Positions 23,129 through 33,771 of a stretch of DNA of 64,000 nucleotides are shown here, piece after piece. The DNA comes from Cepaea nemoralis. Lineage: Eukaryota; Mollusca; Gastropoda; Stylommatophora; Helicidae. The stretch covers positions 178,501 to 242,500 of the forward strand of contig JACEFZ010025059.1 of assembly GCA_014155875.1 (NCBI GenBank), given 5' to 3'. The translations under genes were made by a program, and so were the position numbers. Position 1 is the stretch's first letter. Each line of letters starts with the position of its first letter. The notes beneath the pieces were generated by a model. That model searched no databases. It was not told the origin of the DNA and saw nothing but the letters and a program-made list of their open reading frames with translations.

Positions 23129-24325
23129 ATGGACAAACAACATCAAGAACAACATTTAGACAAGGAAGAGGAACAAGAGATCACATCCACAACATGCGTT
23201 TAATAATAGAAAAGTGCAGAGAATTTAATGTAAACCTATTCTCAAGTTTGTGGATTATTCAAAGGCATTTGAATGTACAACATCAGAAACTTTGGGAAAT
23301 CATGAGGAATATTGGCTTTCCACCCACCACATGTAGTTCAACTCATAACAATGCTCTATCTAGACCAATAAGCAGCGGTTACAATAGATGGCGAGATATC
23401 AGATTGGTTTGACGTCAAGCAAGGAGTCCGTCTGGCTGCGTACTGTCCCCCTATTTGTTTAACCTGTATGCCGAAAATATAATGAGAAATATAAGAGATA
23501 ATATAACCAGGGAGTAATATGATTCTTTTACTATCGTAAAATGATCGTTTGATGATCAGTATTACTATCGACATCACAGAATGGTATAGAAAACCTAATA
23601 ACCTCACACCAAAGGAATAGTGAAAACCACGACTTATATCTTAGCATAGCAAAGACAAAGATAATGCATACAGATAAAACTACTATGGAGAAAGAAATAT
23701 ATGTCAATGAGGACAAATTTGAGGTGGTGGAAAATTTCGAATATCTTGGGTCATTGATTACCAACAATGGTGACACAATGAAAGAAATTAAAAGACGAAT
23801 ATCTATTGCTCTTCAAAGACTTATACAGTTGAACAGATTATGTAGTGGGACAGATAGAACTACAAAAATTAGATTTTTAAGAGCATGCATCTTCCCCATT
23901 GCAACATACGCCCGTGAGACCTAGACACTTCTTAAACAAGCTGAACAGCGCATAAATACATTTGAATATAAATGTTTCAGACGGGTTCTAAGAATATCTT
24001 GGATAAAGAAAAGAACAAATGCATCCATGCTTCAAGAGCTGAATATCGAAGAGGGTTGGCTATTAAAGACGATAAAACAAAGAAAATTGAAATAGTTTGC
24101 TCACCTGAAACGTCATGAAAGTTTAGAGAGAACAATAATGGAGGAGTATATGCCTGGGAAGAGAGGAAGAGGAAGGCCAAAGAGAAGATGGGTGCAGGAT
24201 GTGGCGGATGATCTCCAGATGTGTGTGTCGGACGCGAGACATCATGCTTATGATCGGGAAGTTTTCCGGAACGTTGTTATGAGAGCAAGATTCTGCAAAG
24301 GTCATGCTACTGAATGAATGGACTG

Positions 24326-25089
24326 ATGTAGTGGTTGAACCCGCTTCCTCGGCATCTGCACACCGGATGCTTAAGAGCGAGAGTTCTTCTCCATTCGATC
24401 ATATATATTAAAAGAAAAAATAATTAGTATTCAAAGTTCCCCAGGTGTAAGAGCCACCCCATAAATTTCCAAGTCCCCGTGTGTCATACCCAGTACGCCT
24501 CTATGAGTAGAAAAAGGTCCTTCAAATTTTACTTTTATATATGACAACTAAACGAAAACTCAAAAGCAGAGAACACGCTTGCGTCAAAGTTTAGGAATTT
24601 GCCATCATTAAAAAAATGTGCCAAAATGTCGAAAATGTGCCAAAATTTAGGAAATGCTCCAAAATTTTGAAAATGTGATCGAACTTTAATAAGAGTTAAA
24701 AATTATAATTGATTGTGTGAGTGAGATACAAGCAAAAATAATTTCTTGTACAAGTACGCCATTATTGCCGTCTTCAGCAATCTCCTTCAAGCTGGAATCG
24801 ACGTGTTGTCCCAGCATATCACCAGCAACCTTTCACATATCAAATATTTCATTGACTTGTTCACAGGCATAGCTGTAGGTAAAGTTAACGGAATTACTAC
24901 CTGCCGGTTAATTACTACACTTTACTAGATCTGGGTGCGCTGACTCAGTAATAGCACACTCCTCAAGGAAACGCGATTATCTCCCTTGCTTTTCTACTAT
25001 GTTATTTCCCCTTGTTGACAAGGTTCTATTCTGTCATAAGCAAGACAAGAGCGTGGGTTTCCGTGTTCTTTGTATTCATGAGGGATTGA
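24326..25089. other. Unassigned A/T-rich spacer
   Basis: No gene was seen. A short AAATGTGCCAAAAT motif is repeated a few times at about 24610-24680. Confidence 0.4.
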
Positions 25090-25318
25090 TTACCGGTTTC
25101 TTTTTTTATTTTATGTTATTTGTATTTTTGCGCTCACTTTGAACTCAAGCCTAGTCCATATACACTATTTCTAGTAGCACTGGACTGGATTTTGCATGTT
25201 GATTAGCTTTCCCTGTTACCAGTGTCCCTCGCCATCAGGCGAACTCCTCAGAATTCACAGGCACTTGTAATTTACGTCCCCAAGTCAAGGACGAGAAGTC
25301 AACATTTTAGTCCGGTGT
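25090..25318 (+). repeat. Dispersed repeat R1, copy 2
   Basis: Same orientation and core as 21000-21236, with scattered substitutions. No LINE follows this copy, so R1 is not simply part of LINE-H. Confidence 0.75.
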
Positions 25319-25937
25319 TATTCCTAGAACCTGACTGAAATGTCAAAATATCTTATATAAAAATATATTTCCAACTTTAAATCGTTGGGACAAATAAAAC
25401 AGCAATATTTCGTGAAGTTGTTTCCAGAGAAAAACTGTCTGCTGTGTAATTGTCTTTGACTCTTTACGTCACGCCTTTGAGTCATAATTAACTTTATATA
25501 GAATGGAGCGTGGGTGGGGATATCATACAATTTCATACTGATGTTTTCAAATGTCGCACACGAGTAGTGTCTTCAATTAAATTACACTGCAGGAGTCGTG
25601 GATTGTAAGCAAGCGTTGTTTCTGATACATCTGTCCAAGAATTACAAGAGCGGTTGGTAATTTTAGTATCAAGATGAGAAATTGTGGCGGATATTAATGG
25701 TTTCATGCTTGCTGACATGTTCACGGCCCCTGTCGGAATAAGCGAGCGCGTCTCTACTTCATCACTACTCATGTACGGGTTGAGCAAAGTGCGGAACATG
25801 GTCTGTAGGATTGCCCTCTCTGTGGCATGAGAACAAAAGCAAGCTGGACCTTCTAATTACTGTTAAACTCCAGAATGGGCGTGGAGAGGACCTTGCTTGA
25901 TGATGTCAACATCAAAGATAGCGACGGGAGATGATTT
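25319..25937. other. Unassigned region
   Basis: No gene was identified. A minus-strand open frame at 25533-25799 (88 codons) has no motif I recognise; I cannot exclude a fragment of a host exon. Confidence 0.3.
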
Positions 25938-26052
25938 CGTAAAAAAAAAAAAAAGAGAAAGAGAGAGAGAGAGAGGGAGAAGGAGAGAGGAAGAGGAGGG
26001 CGAAGAAGAAGGCGGAAGAGGATGAGAAGAAGAAGAAGAAGAAGAAGAAAAA
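25938..26052. repeat. Purine-rich GA/GAA tract
   Basis: Poly-A, GA and GAA runs with almost no pyrimidines on the plus strand. Confidence 0.9.
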
Positions 26053-26209
26053 TGGATTTAGTATTGAGACTTTACTTCCGACCCAGTTCCGAAGTACCAT
26101 TTCTACGGGAACTGTGTTGGACAGTTCTCCTTGCCCTCTCCAAGCTACAGGGGCGTGCAAGTGTCGGCTAGTGTTTTATAAAGTTCGTTTGGTGGTAATA
26201 TTGGACTAT

Positions 26210-26571
26210 GCTGGAGAAGTGGGAGTGCGGTTTTAGTGGATCTGTCCATTAGTTTTTGAGTTCCTCTCGACTTTTAATGCAGTAATGATCAGTAATGTGT
26301 GGCTGCTGGTTTTCCAGTGATTGCCGCTTCCACCGACGATGAACTATTTTTTTCAGTGGAGGACTTTTGTGTTGGCATTCTGGCGGCGGCATTATGCATA
26401 GTTTACCTATGCGGGCTGTTTGTTTGTCGAGACTCCTGTCTATTCCACTTTTCACATAGGACAGTGAGGAGCATTTCGTGTGATATTAACTGGCACAGGA
26501 ACGGAGCATAATGGGGACGACCCGTTGCCGTGAAGTTGGAATCGCGACTAACTAACTAACTAACTAACTAA

Positions 26572-26606
<35 letters not shown>

Positions 26607-27050
26607 TAGTGTTTGAGAAATGGGAGTGCGGTTGTTAGTGGATGTGTCTATTAGTGTTTGAGAAATGGGAGTGCGGTTGTTAGTGGATGTATCTATTAGT
26701 GTTTGAGAAATGGGAGTGTGGGTTTTAGTGGATGTGTCCATTAGCGTTAGAGAAATGAGAGTGCGGTTATTAGTGAATCTGTCCACTAGTGTTAGAGAAA
26801 TGGGAGTGTTTTTAGTGGATGTGCCCATTAGTGTTTGAGAAATGGGAGTGCGGTTTTTAGTGGATGTGTCCGTTAGTGTTTAAGAAATGGGAGTGTATTT
26901 TTTAGTTTTTTTTAAGTGGAAGTGTCCATTAGTGTTTGAGAAATGGGAGTGCGGTTTTTAGTGGATTTGTCTCTTGGTGTTTGAGAAATGGAAGTGTGTT
27001 GCTAGTGGCTGCGTCTACTAGTGTTAGAGAAATTGGAGTGCGGTTGTTAG
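26210..27050. repeat. 45-bp minisatellite interrupted by a retroposon
   Basis: About ten units built on GTTTGAGAAATGGGAGTGCG and TTAGTGGATGTGTCCATTAG. One unit lies at 26210-26260 and the rest at 26605-27050, with the (CTAA)n-tailed element between them. Confidence 0.85.
26261..26604 (+). mobile_element. (CTAA)n-tailed retroposon, copy 2
   Basis: Shares its 3' half and (CTAA)n tail with 22050-22555. The flanks ATTAGTTTTTGAG (26248-26260) and ATTAGTGTTTGAG (26605-26617) look like a 13-bp target duplication with one mismatch, although both are also units of the host minisatellite. Confidence 0.7.
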
Positions 27051-27059
27051 AAAAAAATT

Positions 27060-27250
27060 ATTTGATTAATAGTTAGTTGCATGTCCTTTACAGGACGTCA
27101 CAATCATCCCCAGCATTTATTGACAGTTTGTGTTTTTTCTAGACAATTTTACATTCAGTAGCTTGCCATTGCTTTCTGAAAGGCAAACTCCCACGCCATT
27201 GTGAGAATCAACACTAAGCGGATGACTTCCAACAGGATAAGCATGTATTG
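27060..27250 (-). mobile_element. SINE-1 copy
   Basis: The minus strand reads TTTCAGAAAGCAATGGCAAG, then AACTGTCAATAAATGCTGGG, then GACGTCCTGTAAAGGACATG, a good match to the shared SINE-1 body. The head is not clear. Confidence 0.7.
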
Positions 27251-27789
27251 TGAAATTACATTCACTCAGAGGAAAGGAATAGCAAAACAAGAACGATTAC
27301 AACCCAGTGTAGAAAAAGAAGGAGTTCCCAAAGGCGTAATCTGTTTCTACACCTCAAGGTAGTAGACACTGAATGGGGCTAGGGTGCGGAACCGTCGTTA
27401 CAAAGACCTTGATACGCCTTATAGATGATATCTGCCCCAGGCCAGCGGCTTCGGCTTGGTTCCCATGGCGGTTCGTCTGTAAACGAGTGTTTGATTCCCA
27501 TCCATGGCCATACCCTGTCATTATGTCGACTACCTATCATTAACAGCTATTGACTTTTACAGCGAGGAAACGTACTGGAGACAACAACATTGACTGGGAG
27601 AAACAATTACACAGTTCGATGTCGCAAAATGGAGTTCCCGGGGAGTGTTGTCGTTAGAGTCGTAGTTAGTGAAATGTGGACTTGGAAATTAATGTAATCA
27701 GGGGTGAGAATCGCGTCTGACAGTTTCTCCTCATTACTGGTTCTGATTCACTGGTTAATGATTAGAGTTCTGTAATACGATGGCGTGGG
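27251..27789. other. Unassigned region with a tRNA-like remnant
   Basis: No gene was seen. 27440-27510 has a weak tRNA/SINE look (GGTTCCCATGGCGGTTCG and GTGTTTGATTCCC), too weak to call. Confidence 0.35.
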
Positions 27790-28170
27790 AGCCGAGGTTG
27801 CGCAGTGGGTGGTATGTTTGCGTGCCTGTCGAATGTCATGTGCTCGAATCCTAGGGATTATTTTCAAAGACGATGGCCACCTAGTTAAGCCGTGTCTGAA
27901 ATAGGTATCAGAAAATATCTATCGTCTACTGCGTATAGAACCGACATCCGTGGCGAAGTTGTTACGAACGCGATTCTTAATCCCGTATACCCAGGCTCGA
28001 AACACAGCGGCGCTGGTTATTTTTTTCGAAAAAGGTATAGGTGTCGGTCGTTCAGAAAGCAATGGCAAACTACTAAACGTAGCACTTGCCCAGGAATCAC
28101 GAACAGCCAAAATGCTGGGGTTGGCTGTTACGTCCTGTGAAGGACATGCAACTAAATTTGTTAAACTGCA
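27790..28170 (+). mobile_element. SINE-1 with tRNA-like head(s)
   Basis: Two tRNA-like heads in tandem. The first, at about 27793-27860, has GGTTGCGCAGTGGGTGG and GTGCTCGAATCC. The second, at about 27945-28010, has CCGTGGCGAAGTTGTTACGA and CAGGCTCGAAAC. The second is followed by the SINE-1 body (GTTCAGAAAGCAATGGCAAA ... TTACGTCCTGTGAAGGACAT) ending near 28165. Open frames across it are not genes. Confidence 0.7.
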
Positions 28171-28339
28171 TAGTACATCGCGGTGAAGGACAGGGGGTCG
28201 TCAGCCTGAGGACTTAAGGTCGCCTAACTAGTCCTTGGGGTTAACGTCTTTCTCCGTGATCCCGTATATTCACGTGAGTAACGTAATCTGTGCGAGAACT
28301 GGTAGCTGTTCTAGCAGCGTTGGTAACTTACGGAGTATG

Positions 28340-28451
28340 TGAGCCGGTCGCTCAGAAAGCAAAGGCAAACTACTGAGCGTAATCTTGCCTATTACATCAA
28401 CAGCAGCTGAAAAATGTTGATATTGACTGTAACGTCCTGTAAGGGATGTGT
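28340..28451 (+). mobile_element. SINE-1 body, truncated
   Basis: Contains GTCGCTCAGAAAGCAAAGGC, ACTACTGAGCGTAA and AACGTCCTGTAAGGGATGTG. It follows about 170 bp that I could not assign. Confidence 0.6.
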
Positions 28452-28620
28452 GGGGAAAAAAACTAGTGCATTCGCAGCGAACTCTACAGGTTCGGGTATT
28501 TTTTCTTTTTTGCTCCCGACAGAAAGAAAATAAATCTCCACCTTACCTAGGATTCGAACTCGGGTCTCCCGAAGGAGAAGCCCTCATTATAGCCACGCGT
28601 CCAACCGCTCCTCGTCAGAA
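28452..28620 (-). mobile_element. SINE-2 (tRNA-Ser/Leu-like head), copy 1
   Basis: The minus strand begins GAGGAGCGGTTGGACGCGTGG, has CTTCTCCTTCGGGAGACCC and AGTTCGAATCC (B box), then TTTCTGTCGGGAGCAAAAAAG. The same order occurs at 30264-30425. The extra arm CTCCTTCGGGAG recalls a class II tRNA such as Ser or Leu. Confidence 0.75.
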
Positions 28621-28712
28621 CATATCAAAGTAAGTAAATGCGTGCGGTGTGATATTGACCACTTCACCCGTAATATGGGGCTGGCACCATGTACCCAAAG
28701 CGATTCATGACG

Positions 28713-29107
28713 TTTAGTTTAGTTTAGTTTAGTCGATGGATCAACATCACGGCACACGGGTGTAACCCATAAGTGCTCCGTTCTACTCCTAATTCAAGCC
28801 TGAGTCCGGAGAATCTCAACTCAGTGTACGAGCTCCGAGCACCGGCGAGAATCCTGAAATACTTTGAGTAGATTTTTAACTCGAAATTATGCCCGGGCAA
28901 CGACGTTAGGCTACTCTTTTTCGATTTCCAACTGCCAAGGATTTTTTACGTGCGCAACAATACACACGGGCGTCCGATCTCACTATCCAGAGACCAGGGG
29001 AAATTTAGTTACTTGAAGTCCACGTGAAAAAATCCCGGCTTCACCGGGGCTTGAACCCGGAACCTCCAGCACTCGAGGCGGACAACATACGTCGACACCA
29101 CTCAGCC
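28713..29107 (-). mobile_element. SINE-3, near full length, (CTAAA)n tail
   Basis: Read on the minus strand, it starts with a tRNA-like head: GGGGGCTGAGTGGTGTCGAC, then GGTTCCGGGTTCAAGCCCCG with a clear B box. About 300 bp of body follows, then a (CTAAA)n tail that appears as TTTAG repeats at 28713-28735. Head, body and pentanucleotide tail make a complete SINE layout. Confidence 0.75.
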
Positions 29108-29643
29108 CCCTAACTCACTGAAGGACTAAAGTGACTCAAGACGTAAAATGGGTCCTTAATGTTCTTGTTTTTTTTTTTTTAACTGTACATACCCTGCCAA
29201 TAAAATCAAATTAGGTTTGTTGGTAACGACAGCTAAGCGAGTGCAAGCAAGATCTAAATGTAGTGTCATACCTAGGTGTGCAAGGACACCGCGGCACCCA
29301 GCTTGACAATACACAACCCAGATATGAGTAGACAGACATTGCTGTCAAAGAGGACCAACTTGGAAATATAATCATTGCTATTCTACCTCTCTTCTTCCAT
29401 CCAGCTGCCTTCCATGTCTCATTCTTCTCTTTTTATTTACTTTATCTCTTCTTATTATTGTTATTGTTCTCTTCCTCTTCCACCTCCTCCACCACCTTCT
29501 CTTTCTCCGCCTCCTCCTTCTTATCTCCTCCTCCTCCTTTTTCTTCTTCTCTTCTCCTCCTCCTCCTCCGTTTGATTGGGCTTTTTTCATGTGCAAGTGG
29601 TTCCGGGACCATTCTGTCCTCCTAAAATAAATACAAGCACATT
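29108..29643. other. Unassigned; includes CT-rich tract
   Basis: No gene was seen. 29390-29575 is pyrimidine-rich, and the open frames on both strands there reflect composition only. Confidence 0.4.
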
Positions 29644-30043
29644 GTCTAGAACAGTGGTTCTCAACCTTTTTTGACCCATGCCCCCCTTCACCATATTTTC
29701 AGAACGTCATCCCCCCCCCCTTTCATATTTCCTACCTAAAAATCATCCCACCCCTACACAGTATACGTAAAAATGGAAGGTAAATGTAATAGCATATACT
29801 AAAACAAATCTAGACATCCACATAAAACGTGATTTGTGGGTCTACTTACTTTATAAAATGAGTTTTAGAAGGGTGAGACGTATAGAACCGTAAAGTATGA
29901 AGGGAAAAACAAATCAAGTAATCGGTTCTTGTATTAACGCGATCTTGAAATAATCTTCATCCCCCCCCCCCCCCTGGAAACCCTAAAATTCCCCCCTGGG
30001 GGGGGGGGGAATTCCCCACCGGTTGAGAACCACTGGTCTAGAA
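29644..30043. mobile_element. hAT-type MITE, copy 1
   Basis: The element at 29652-30035 (384 bp) begins CAGTGGTTCTCAACC and ends with the exact inverse GGTTGAGAACCACTG. It is flanked by a perfect 8-bp target duplication, GTCTAGAA (29644-29651 and 30036-30043). Terminal sequence and 8-bp duplication with a TCTAGA core are typical of hAT transposons. It has no coding capacity; the interior has poly-C and poly-G runs near the right end. A second copy is at 62367-62750. Confidence 0.92.
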
Positions 30044-30083
30044 GATATGAAGTGATGATGACAACATAATCACTTTAATACCG

Positions 30084-30084
<1 letters not shown>

Positions 30085-30114
<30 letters not shown>

Positions 30115-30219
30115 TTCTTCTTCTTCTTCTTCTTCTTCTTCTTCTTCTTCTTCTTCTTCTTCTCTTGTTCTTCCTCTTCTTCTCCTCATCCTCCTTCTTC
30201 TCATTCTTCTTCTCCTCCA

Positions 30220-30250
<31 letters not shown>
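30085..30250. repeat. (TTC)n and (TTA)n tracts
   Basis: CTT/TTC repeats at 30090-30215 followed by ATT repeats at 30222-30250, immediately before SINE-2 copy 2. Confidence 0.95.
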
Positions 30251-30252
<2 letters not shown>

Positions 30253-30263
30253 CATATAAATAG

Positions 30264-30425
30264 TGAAGGAGCGGCTGGCCGAGTGGCTAGAATGCCAGAT
30301 TCTCCTTCGGGAGACCCGGATTCGAATCCTCGGTAAAATGTGGAGTTTTTTCTGTCGGGGGCAAAAAGAAAAACTCTAACCTGCACAGTTTGCGGCGACT
30401 GCACTAGCCAGACGGTCTTAATTCC
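30264..30425 (+). mobile_element. SINE-2, copy 2
   Basis: Contains GAAGGAGCGGCTGGCCGAGT, CTCCTTCGGGAGACCCGGAT and TTCGAATCC, then TTTTCTGTCGGGGGCAAAAA and CGGCGACTGCACTAG. Same order and spacing as 28452-28620 on the other strand. Confidence 0.75.
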
Positions 30426-30517
30426 TAAGGCCCCAGGCCCCCCCCCCTTCCCCCTCTTCCCCCCTGTGCCATACACCGCAAGGTATTATATTGGCAGTAA
30501 ATAACAGTTTTGACAGT

Positions 30518-32359
30518 CGTGGTCATTCGCACTGCGAGCGCTAACAAGTCAAGTCGCATTATTCTGTCAAGAAGCCTTATCAGCGGGAAAATGTCACGTC
30601 GAAAATCCAACAAGAAGAAACACGCTGTTGCCAAGATGTGCAGCGTGGGAGCCGACAACAAGAAGAAGACCGTCGAGAGCCCACCTGCTAGCTGCAAAGA
30701 GCCTGATACTACAGCCATTACTGAAGCTACTACGAGGGAGAAGATTGACAGCCCAACACAGTCAAGAACCAAGACAGCAGAGAAGAAGGAGAAAGACACC
30801 AGAGTCGGAAACACCGACTCAAAAACAGTCCGATGGGTTGTCAAGCGGATTATTTTGGAGCTGACAGATGAAGAAATCCTTTAGCAGCTAAGTGAAGAGA
30901 ATCTTCACATCCGATTCTTGAAGGCGTAGCGGCTCCTCACCTGCTCCAAGATAACTACAACCTTGGCAGTAGTGACGTCGGAGGGCAGCGAGATACCGAA
31001 CACAGCATCATTCAACAAGAGAATGCAGCAACCAGAGAGATTCATACCAAGAATCACGCAATGTTCCAGATGTCAGAAGGCCGGCCACAGTAGAGCTACG
31101 TGTCGCAGTAAGACGGAAATCTGCCGTTACTGCGCCGATCACCACGCCTTCAAGGAGTGTCCGCTGGCGAAGCTGGACACGGACTTCCGAGCACCCAACA
31201 ACAAAAGAAAGTGCGCCAACTGCCTGGGCAAACATGGAGCAAGATACCTGAGCTGTCCGTACCTGCAAAGACATAGAGACGTCTTAAAAATCGCCATAAT
31301 CACAAAGACACCATTCAAGGAAGCAATGCAGAGGGGCGAGACAGCCACGGGTATAGCACAAGCCGAAAGAGATCAACTTCAAAAACAGATAGACGGGTTG
31401 AAGAGACAAGTCAAGGCACTGCTAACGCCAACCCCGAATAACGACAACGGAAAACTTCTGGCGGAAATGAAGGAGATACAGCAAAACATCAAGCAAGAAG
31501 TAGAACATATGGCACTGATTAAGAAGGAGAATGAAGAGATTCTACGAAACATCAAAGTGGAGAGAGAAATGCTAAAAAGTGAACTAACCCAAAGAAAACC
31601 AGCTGAAGCCAAGGAAACGATCACAGAACAGCCGCAAGAGAAAACCCAACAAAAGGCCGATCCGATGCAAGAGTTATTCGGGCCATCTGGGGTGGAGAAG
31701 AGGAAACCAGTATACCATGAGACCACTGGAGAAATCATAGGGTCGGAGAGTGACGGTGGCACAGAGTACCCTGCTCCAATGACAAGGGCGGAATTTCAAG
31801 CTTTGGGCAGAATGAATAAAGTTGAGCTAGCAGAATGGGAGAGGCAACAAGAACGCAGATCACTCGAAATGGACAAGAGGCGCGAAAGAATCAACAGGGA
31901 GAGGAAAGAGATATTGCGCAAACAAGAAACGGAAACCGCCGAGAAGCTCCTATGTAAAATACACAAAAAGGAAGGCAACAAAACAAATAAAAAGTCCTTT
32001 TAAGGACTGCAACCTTCACGCCAGAGGAACCAGCAGCCTTCACCAAAAGCAGGCACCACCAGAGGAGACAGGTCCTTCAAAGGACTGCAGCCAAACAAGC
32101 CAGACGAGCCAGGAGCCTGCACCAATAAAGAAAACCACAAGAGGTAACATGCACAAAGGACAGCCGCCGACCGATCCCACTGCTGACGTCACAGACACAA
32201 ACGCTACATAACCAGTCCAAGATAGGACTCACAAGACAAGAATTAGGGTGAACAAACCCACAAAAACCACGATCCTCAACAATAACTACAGCTGATGAAG
32301 CAGGTTAGACGAGGACGAATTTGGAATTTTTGTTTTTGAAAATTGGAATTGGAATTGGA
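30518..32359 (+). mobile_element. Gag-only LINE-like element with 12-bp target duplications
   Basis: Flanked by the same 12 bases, AGTTTTGACAGT, at 30506-30517 and 32360-32371. The element contains one ORF1-type gene (30591-32003), then about 320 bp of non-coding DNA, and a short tail of GGAATT repeats at about 32331-32359. The non-coding part includes two copies of a GGACTGCA-containing repeat. Direct repeats plus a simple-repeat 3' tail indicate target-primed integration. No endonuclease or RT follows ORF1, so the copy could only have moved with enzymes from another LINE. Confidence 0.75.
30591..32003 (+). pseudogene. ORF1/gag-like nucleic-acid-binding protein with two in-frame TAG stops
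   Basis: An ORF1 of the I/Jockey LINE type, which coats the element RNA. The start at 30591 (MSRRKSNKKK) opens a basic, low-complexity N-terminus. A conserved block reads KTVRWVVKRIILELTDEEIL. Three zinc knuckles follow: CX2CX4HX4C at 31062-31103, a CX2CX3HX4C variant near 31122-31160 and CANCLGKHGARYLSC near 31212-31256. The C-terminal half is strongly charged and helical, with long Lys/Glu-rich stretches suggestive of a coiled coil. The frame is continuous for 470 codons except for TAG codons at 30882 and 30927, both just upstream of the knuckles. No frameshift was seen. Either the copy is mildly decayed or the stops are recent C-to-T changes. Confidence 0.8.
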
Positions 32360-32371
32360 AGTTTTGACAGT

Positions 32372-32680
32372 GAAGGTCGTGTAAACAGAGTGTCTAGTTT
32401 GAGGAGGAGAATAAACTTTGCAGAACAGCTCGCTTACCATATTTTCTTATATACTTTTTGCATTACTGGATCGTAGATCATGCGACAAGAATCAACCCCC
32501 TGTCGACAAGAATCAACCCTCAAACCTTTCACGGTTTTGGTTGGATGTCCTACTTCACTTCAACTGAAACTTAGAAGATTCATTGCCAAACAAAATGTAG
32601 GTTTATACCGAATGTAAATGGATGGCGGAAAATGGGAAGCAGGTGTGTGTCACAGTTATGACTTAAATGTTGTTAATATG
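32372..32680. other. Unassigned spacer before the LTR element
   Basis: No gene was seen. The motif GACAAGAATCAACCC is repeated at about 32488 and 32505. Confidence 0.4.
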
Positions 32681-32685
32681 GTAGC
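32681..32685. repeat. Target-site duplication (left) GTAGC
   Basis: Identical to 42038-42042 and directly adjacent to the LTR end. Five base pairs fits retroviral/Gypsy-type integrases. Confidence 0.85.
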
Positions 32686-33684
32686 TGTGACATATATGTC
32701 ATCATCTCGCAGTCTTTTCCAGCAGACGTTGCTAGGACACGCTATCTGAAGAGTAGAGGCTATTAAAAAGCCCGACGGGAGAATTAACGAAACGAAATTT
32801 CGTTTCGTTTTAAGACAATTGATTGGCCTCGCCCCGGAAACACAGGCTTAATCTAGACAAAGGCTTGGTAGACAAAGCGGTCTGGTCAATCGCCATGTTT
32901 CTCCAATGTTAGCGGGTGACCCATTGTTAATGGGTTAATTTAAAGCCCACTTATTCTCTGCGTTTTAGGTGAGCATTATATTATATACAACATATCATGT
33001 TATGTATTAGGATAAATGCTTTGTGGCAACTAATATCATGATTGAAGTTGTGTGTGTGAAAATTAGGAGAATCGCTTTCATTGAAATGTTGGTTTACGTC
33101 ACACAGCCTGGACATCGCCATGTTGTCCAGTCAGCCTTCATAAAGCTTACAATATAATCTTGCTATGAGTCATTCTTCTGAGATGATTTTGTGAACTTAC
33201 TTTATTCCTAAATACTTATTTTTCACAACTGGTGTCTGTGTTTTAAAGTGTTTTTTTCCTGAGTGCTTATTTTGTATTTCTGCTCTTATGATGGAGAAAT
33301 ATTACTATCTCACATTTGTGTACAACTTTAATATAGGTTGTTAGATAGAGAGAGAGAGAGATATATATATTCTCGCTTGACTTTTTCATGCACTTAGGAG
33401 TTAATCTTTTGTTTACCTGGTTGTAAATACACAGAGATTGTCTTGTAGTCTTTTATTTTCATAAATGATGTTATGGGATTTTCATGTGGTATGATATACA
33501 TAATCTCAAGTGTATGGGAAAAGATTCCATGATTTCTCTTTATGAGTATTTTACCTTTTATGCTCATGATTGTTACTGCTTGATGCTGTAATAAATGCTG
33601 TTATAAGAATGTATATTCTATTCATGATGTTACTGTTGGAGTAGATCTTTTAACTCCCCCCCCCCCATTGGGGACAAACACATC

Positions 33685-33771
<87 letters not shown>

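Larger units (their letters stand above)
21915..24325 (+). pseudogene. LINE-H copy 2 with two nested insertions
   Basis: This is a longer plus-strand copy. 21930-22045 reads KHILERWQEYCSGMYD, the linker before RT. It is interrupted at about 22050-22555 by a (CTAA)n-tailed element. RT resumes with NNSKSPGCDEIPAE, TDWKRTVFIPIPKKG and CTNYRTVAVIS. It is interrupted again at about 22930-23128 by a LINE 3' end, and resumes with RQGRGTRDHIHNMRL. The catalytic YADD region at about 23480-23620 is badly decayed. 23664 onward gives VVENFEYLGSLITNNGDTMK. Premature stops include TAG in place of the ETWT tryptophan near 23921 and TAG in the KYFGHL block near 24092. It ends in (TGAA)n near 24315. Confidence 0.75.

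Noticed and set aside
25533..25799. Host gene exon on the minus strand
   Set aside because: The 88-codon frame has no recognisable domain and I saw no clear splice context. It was left as unassigned rather than called.
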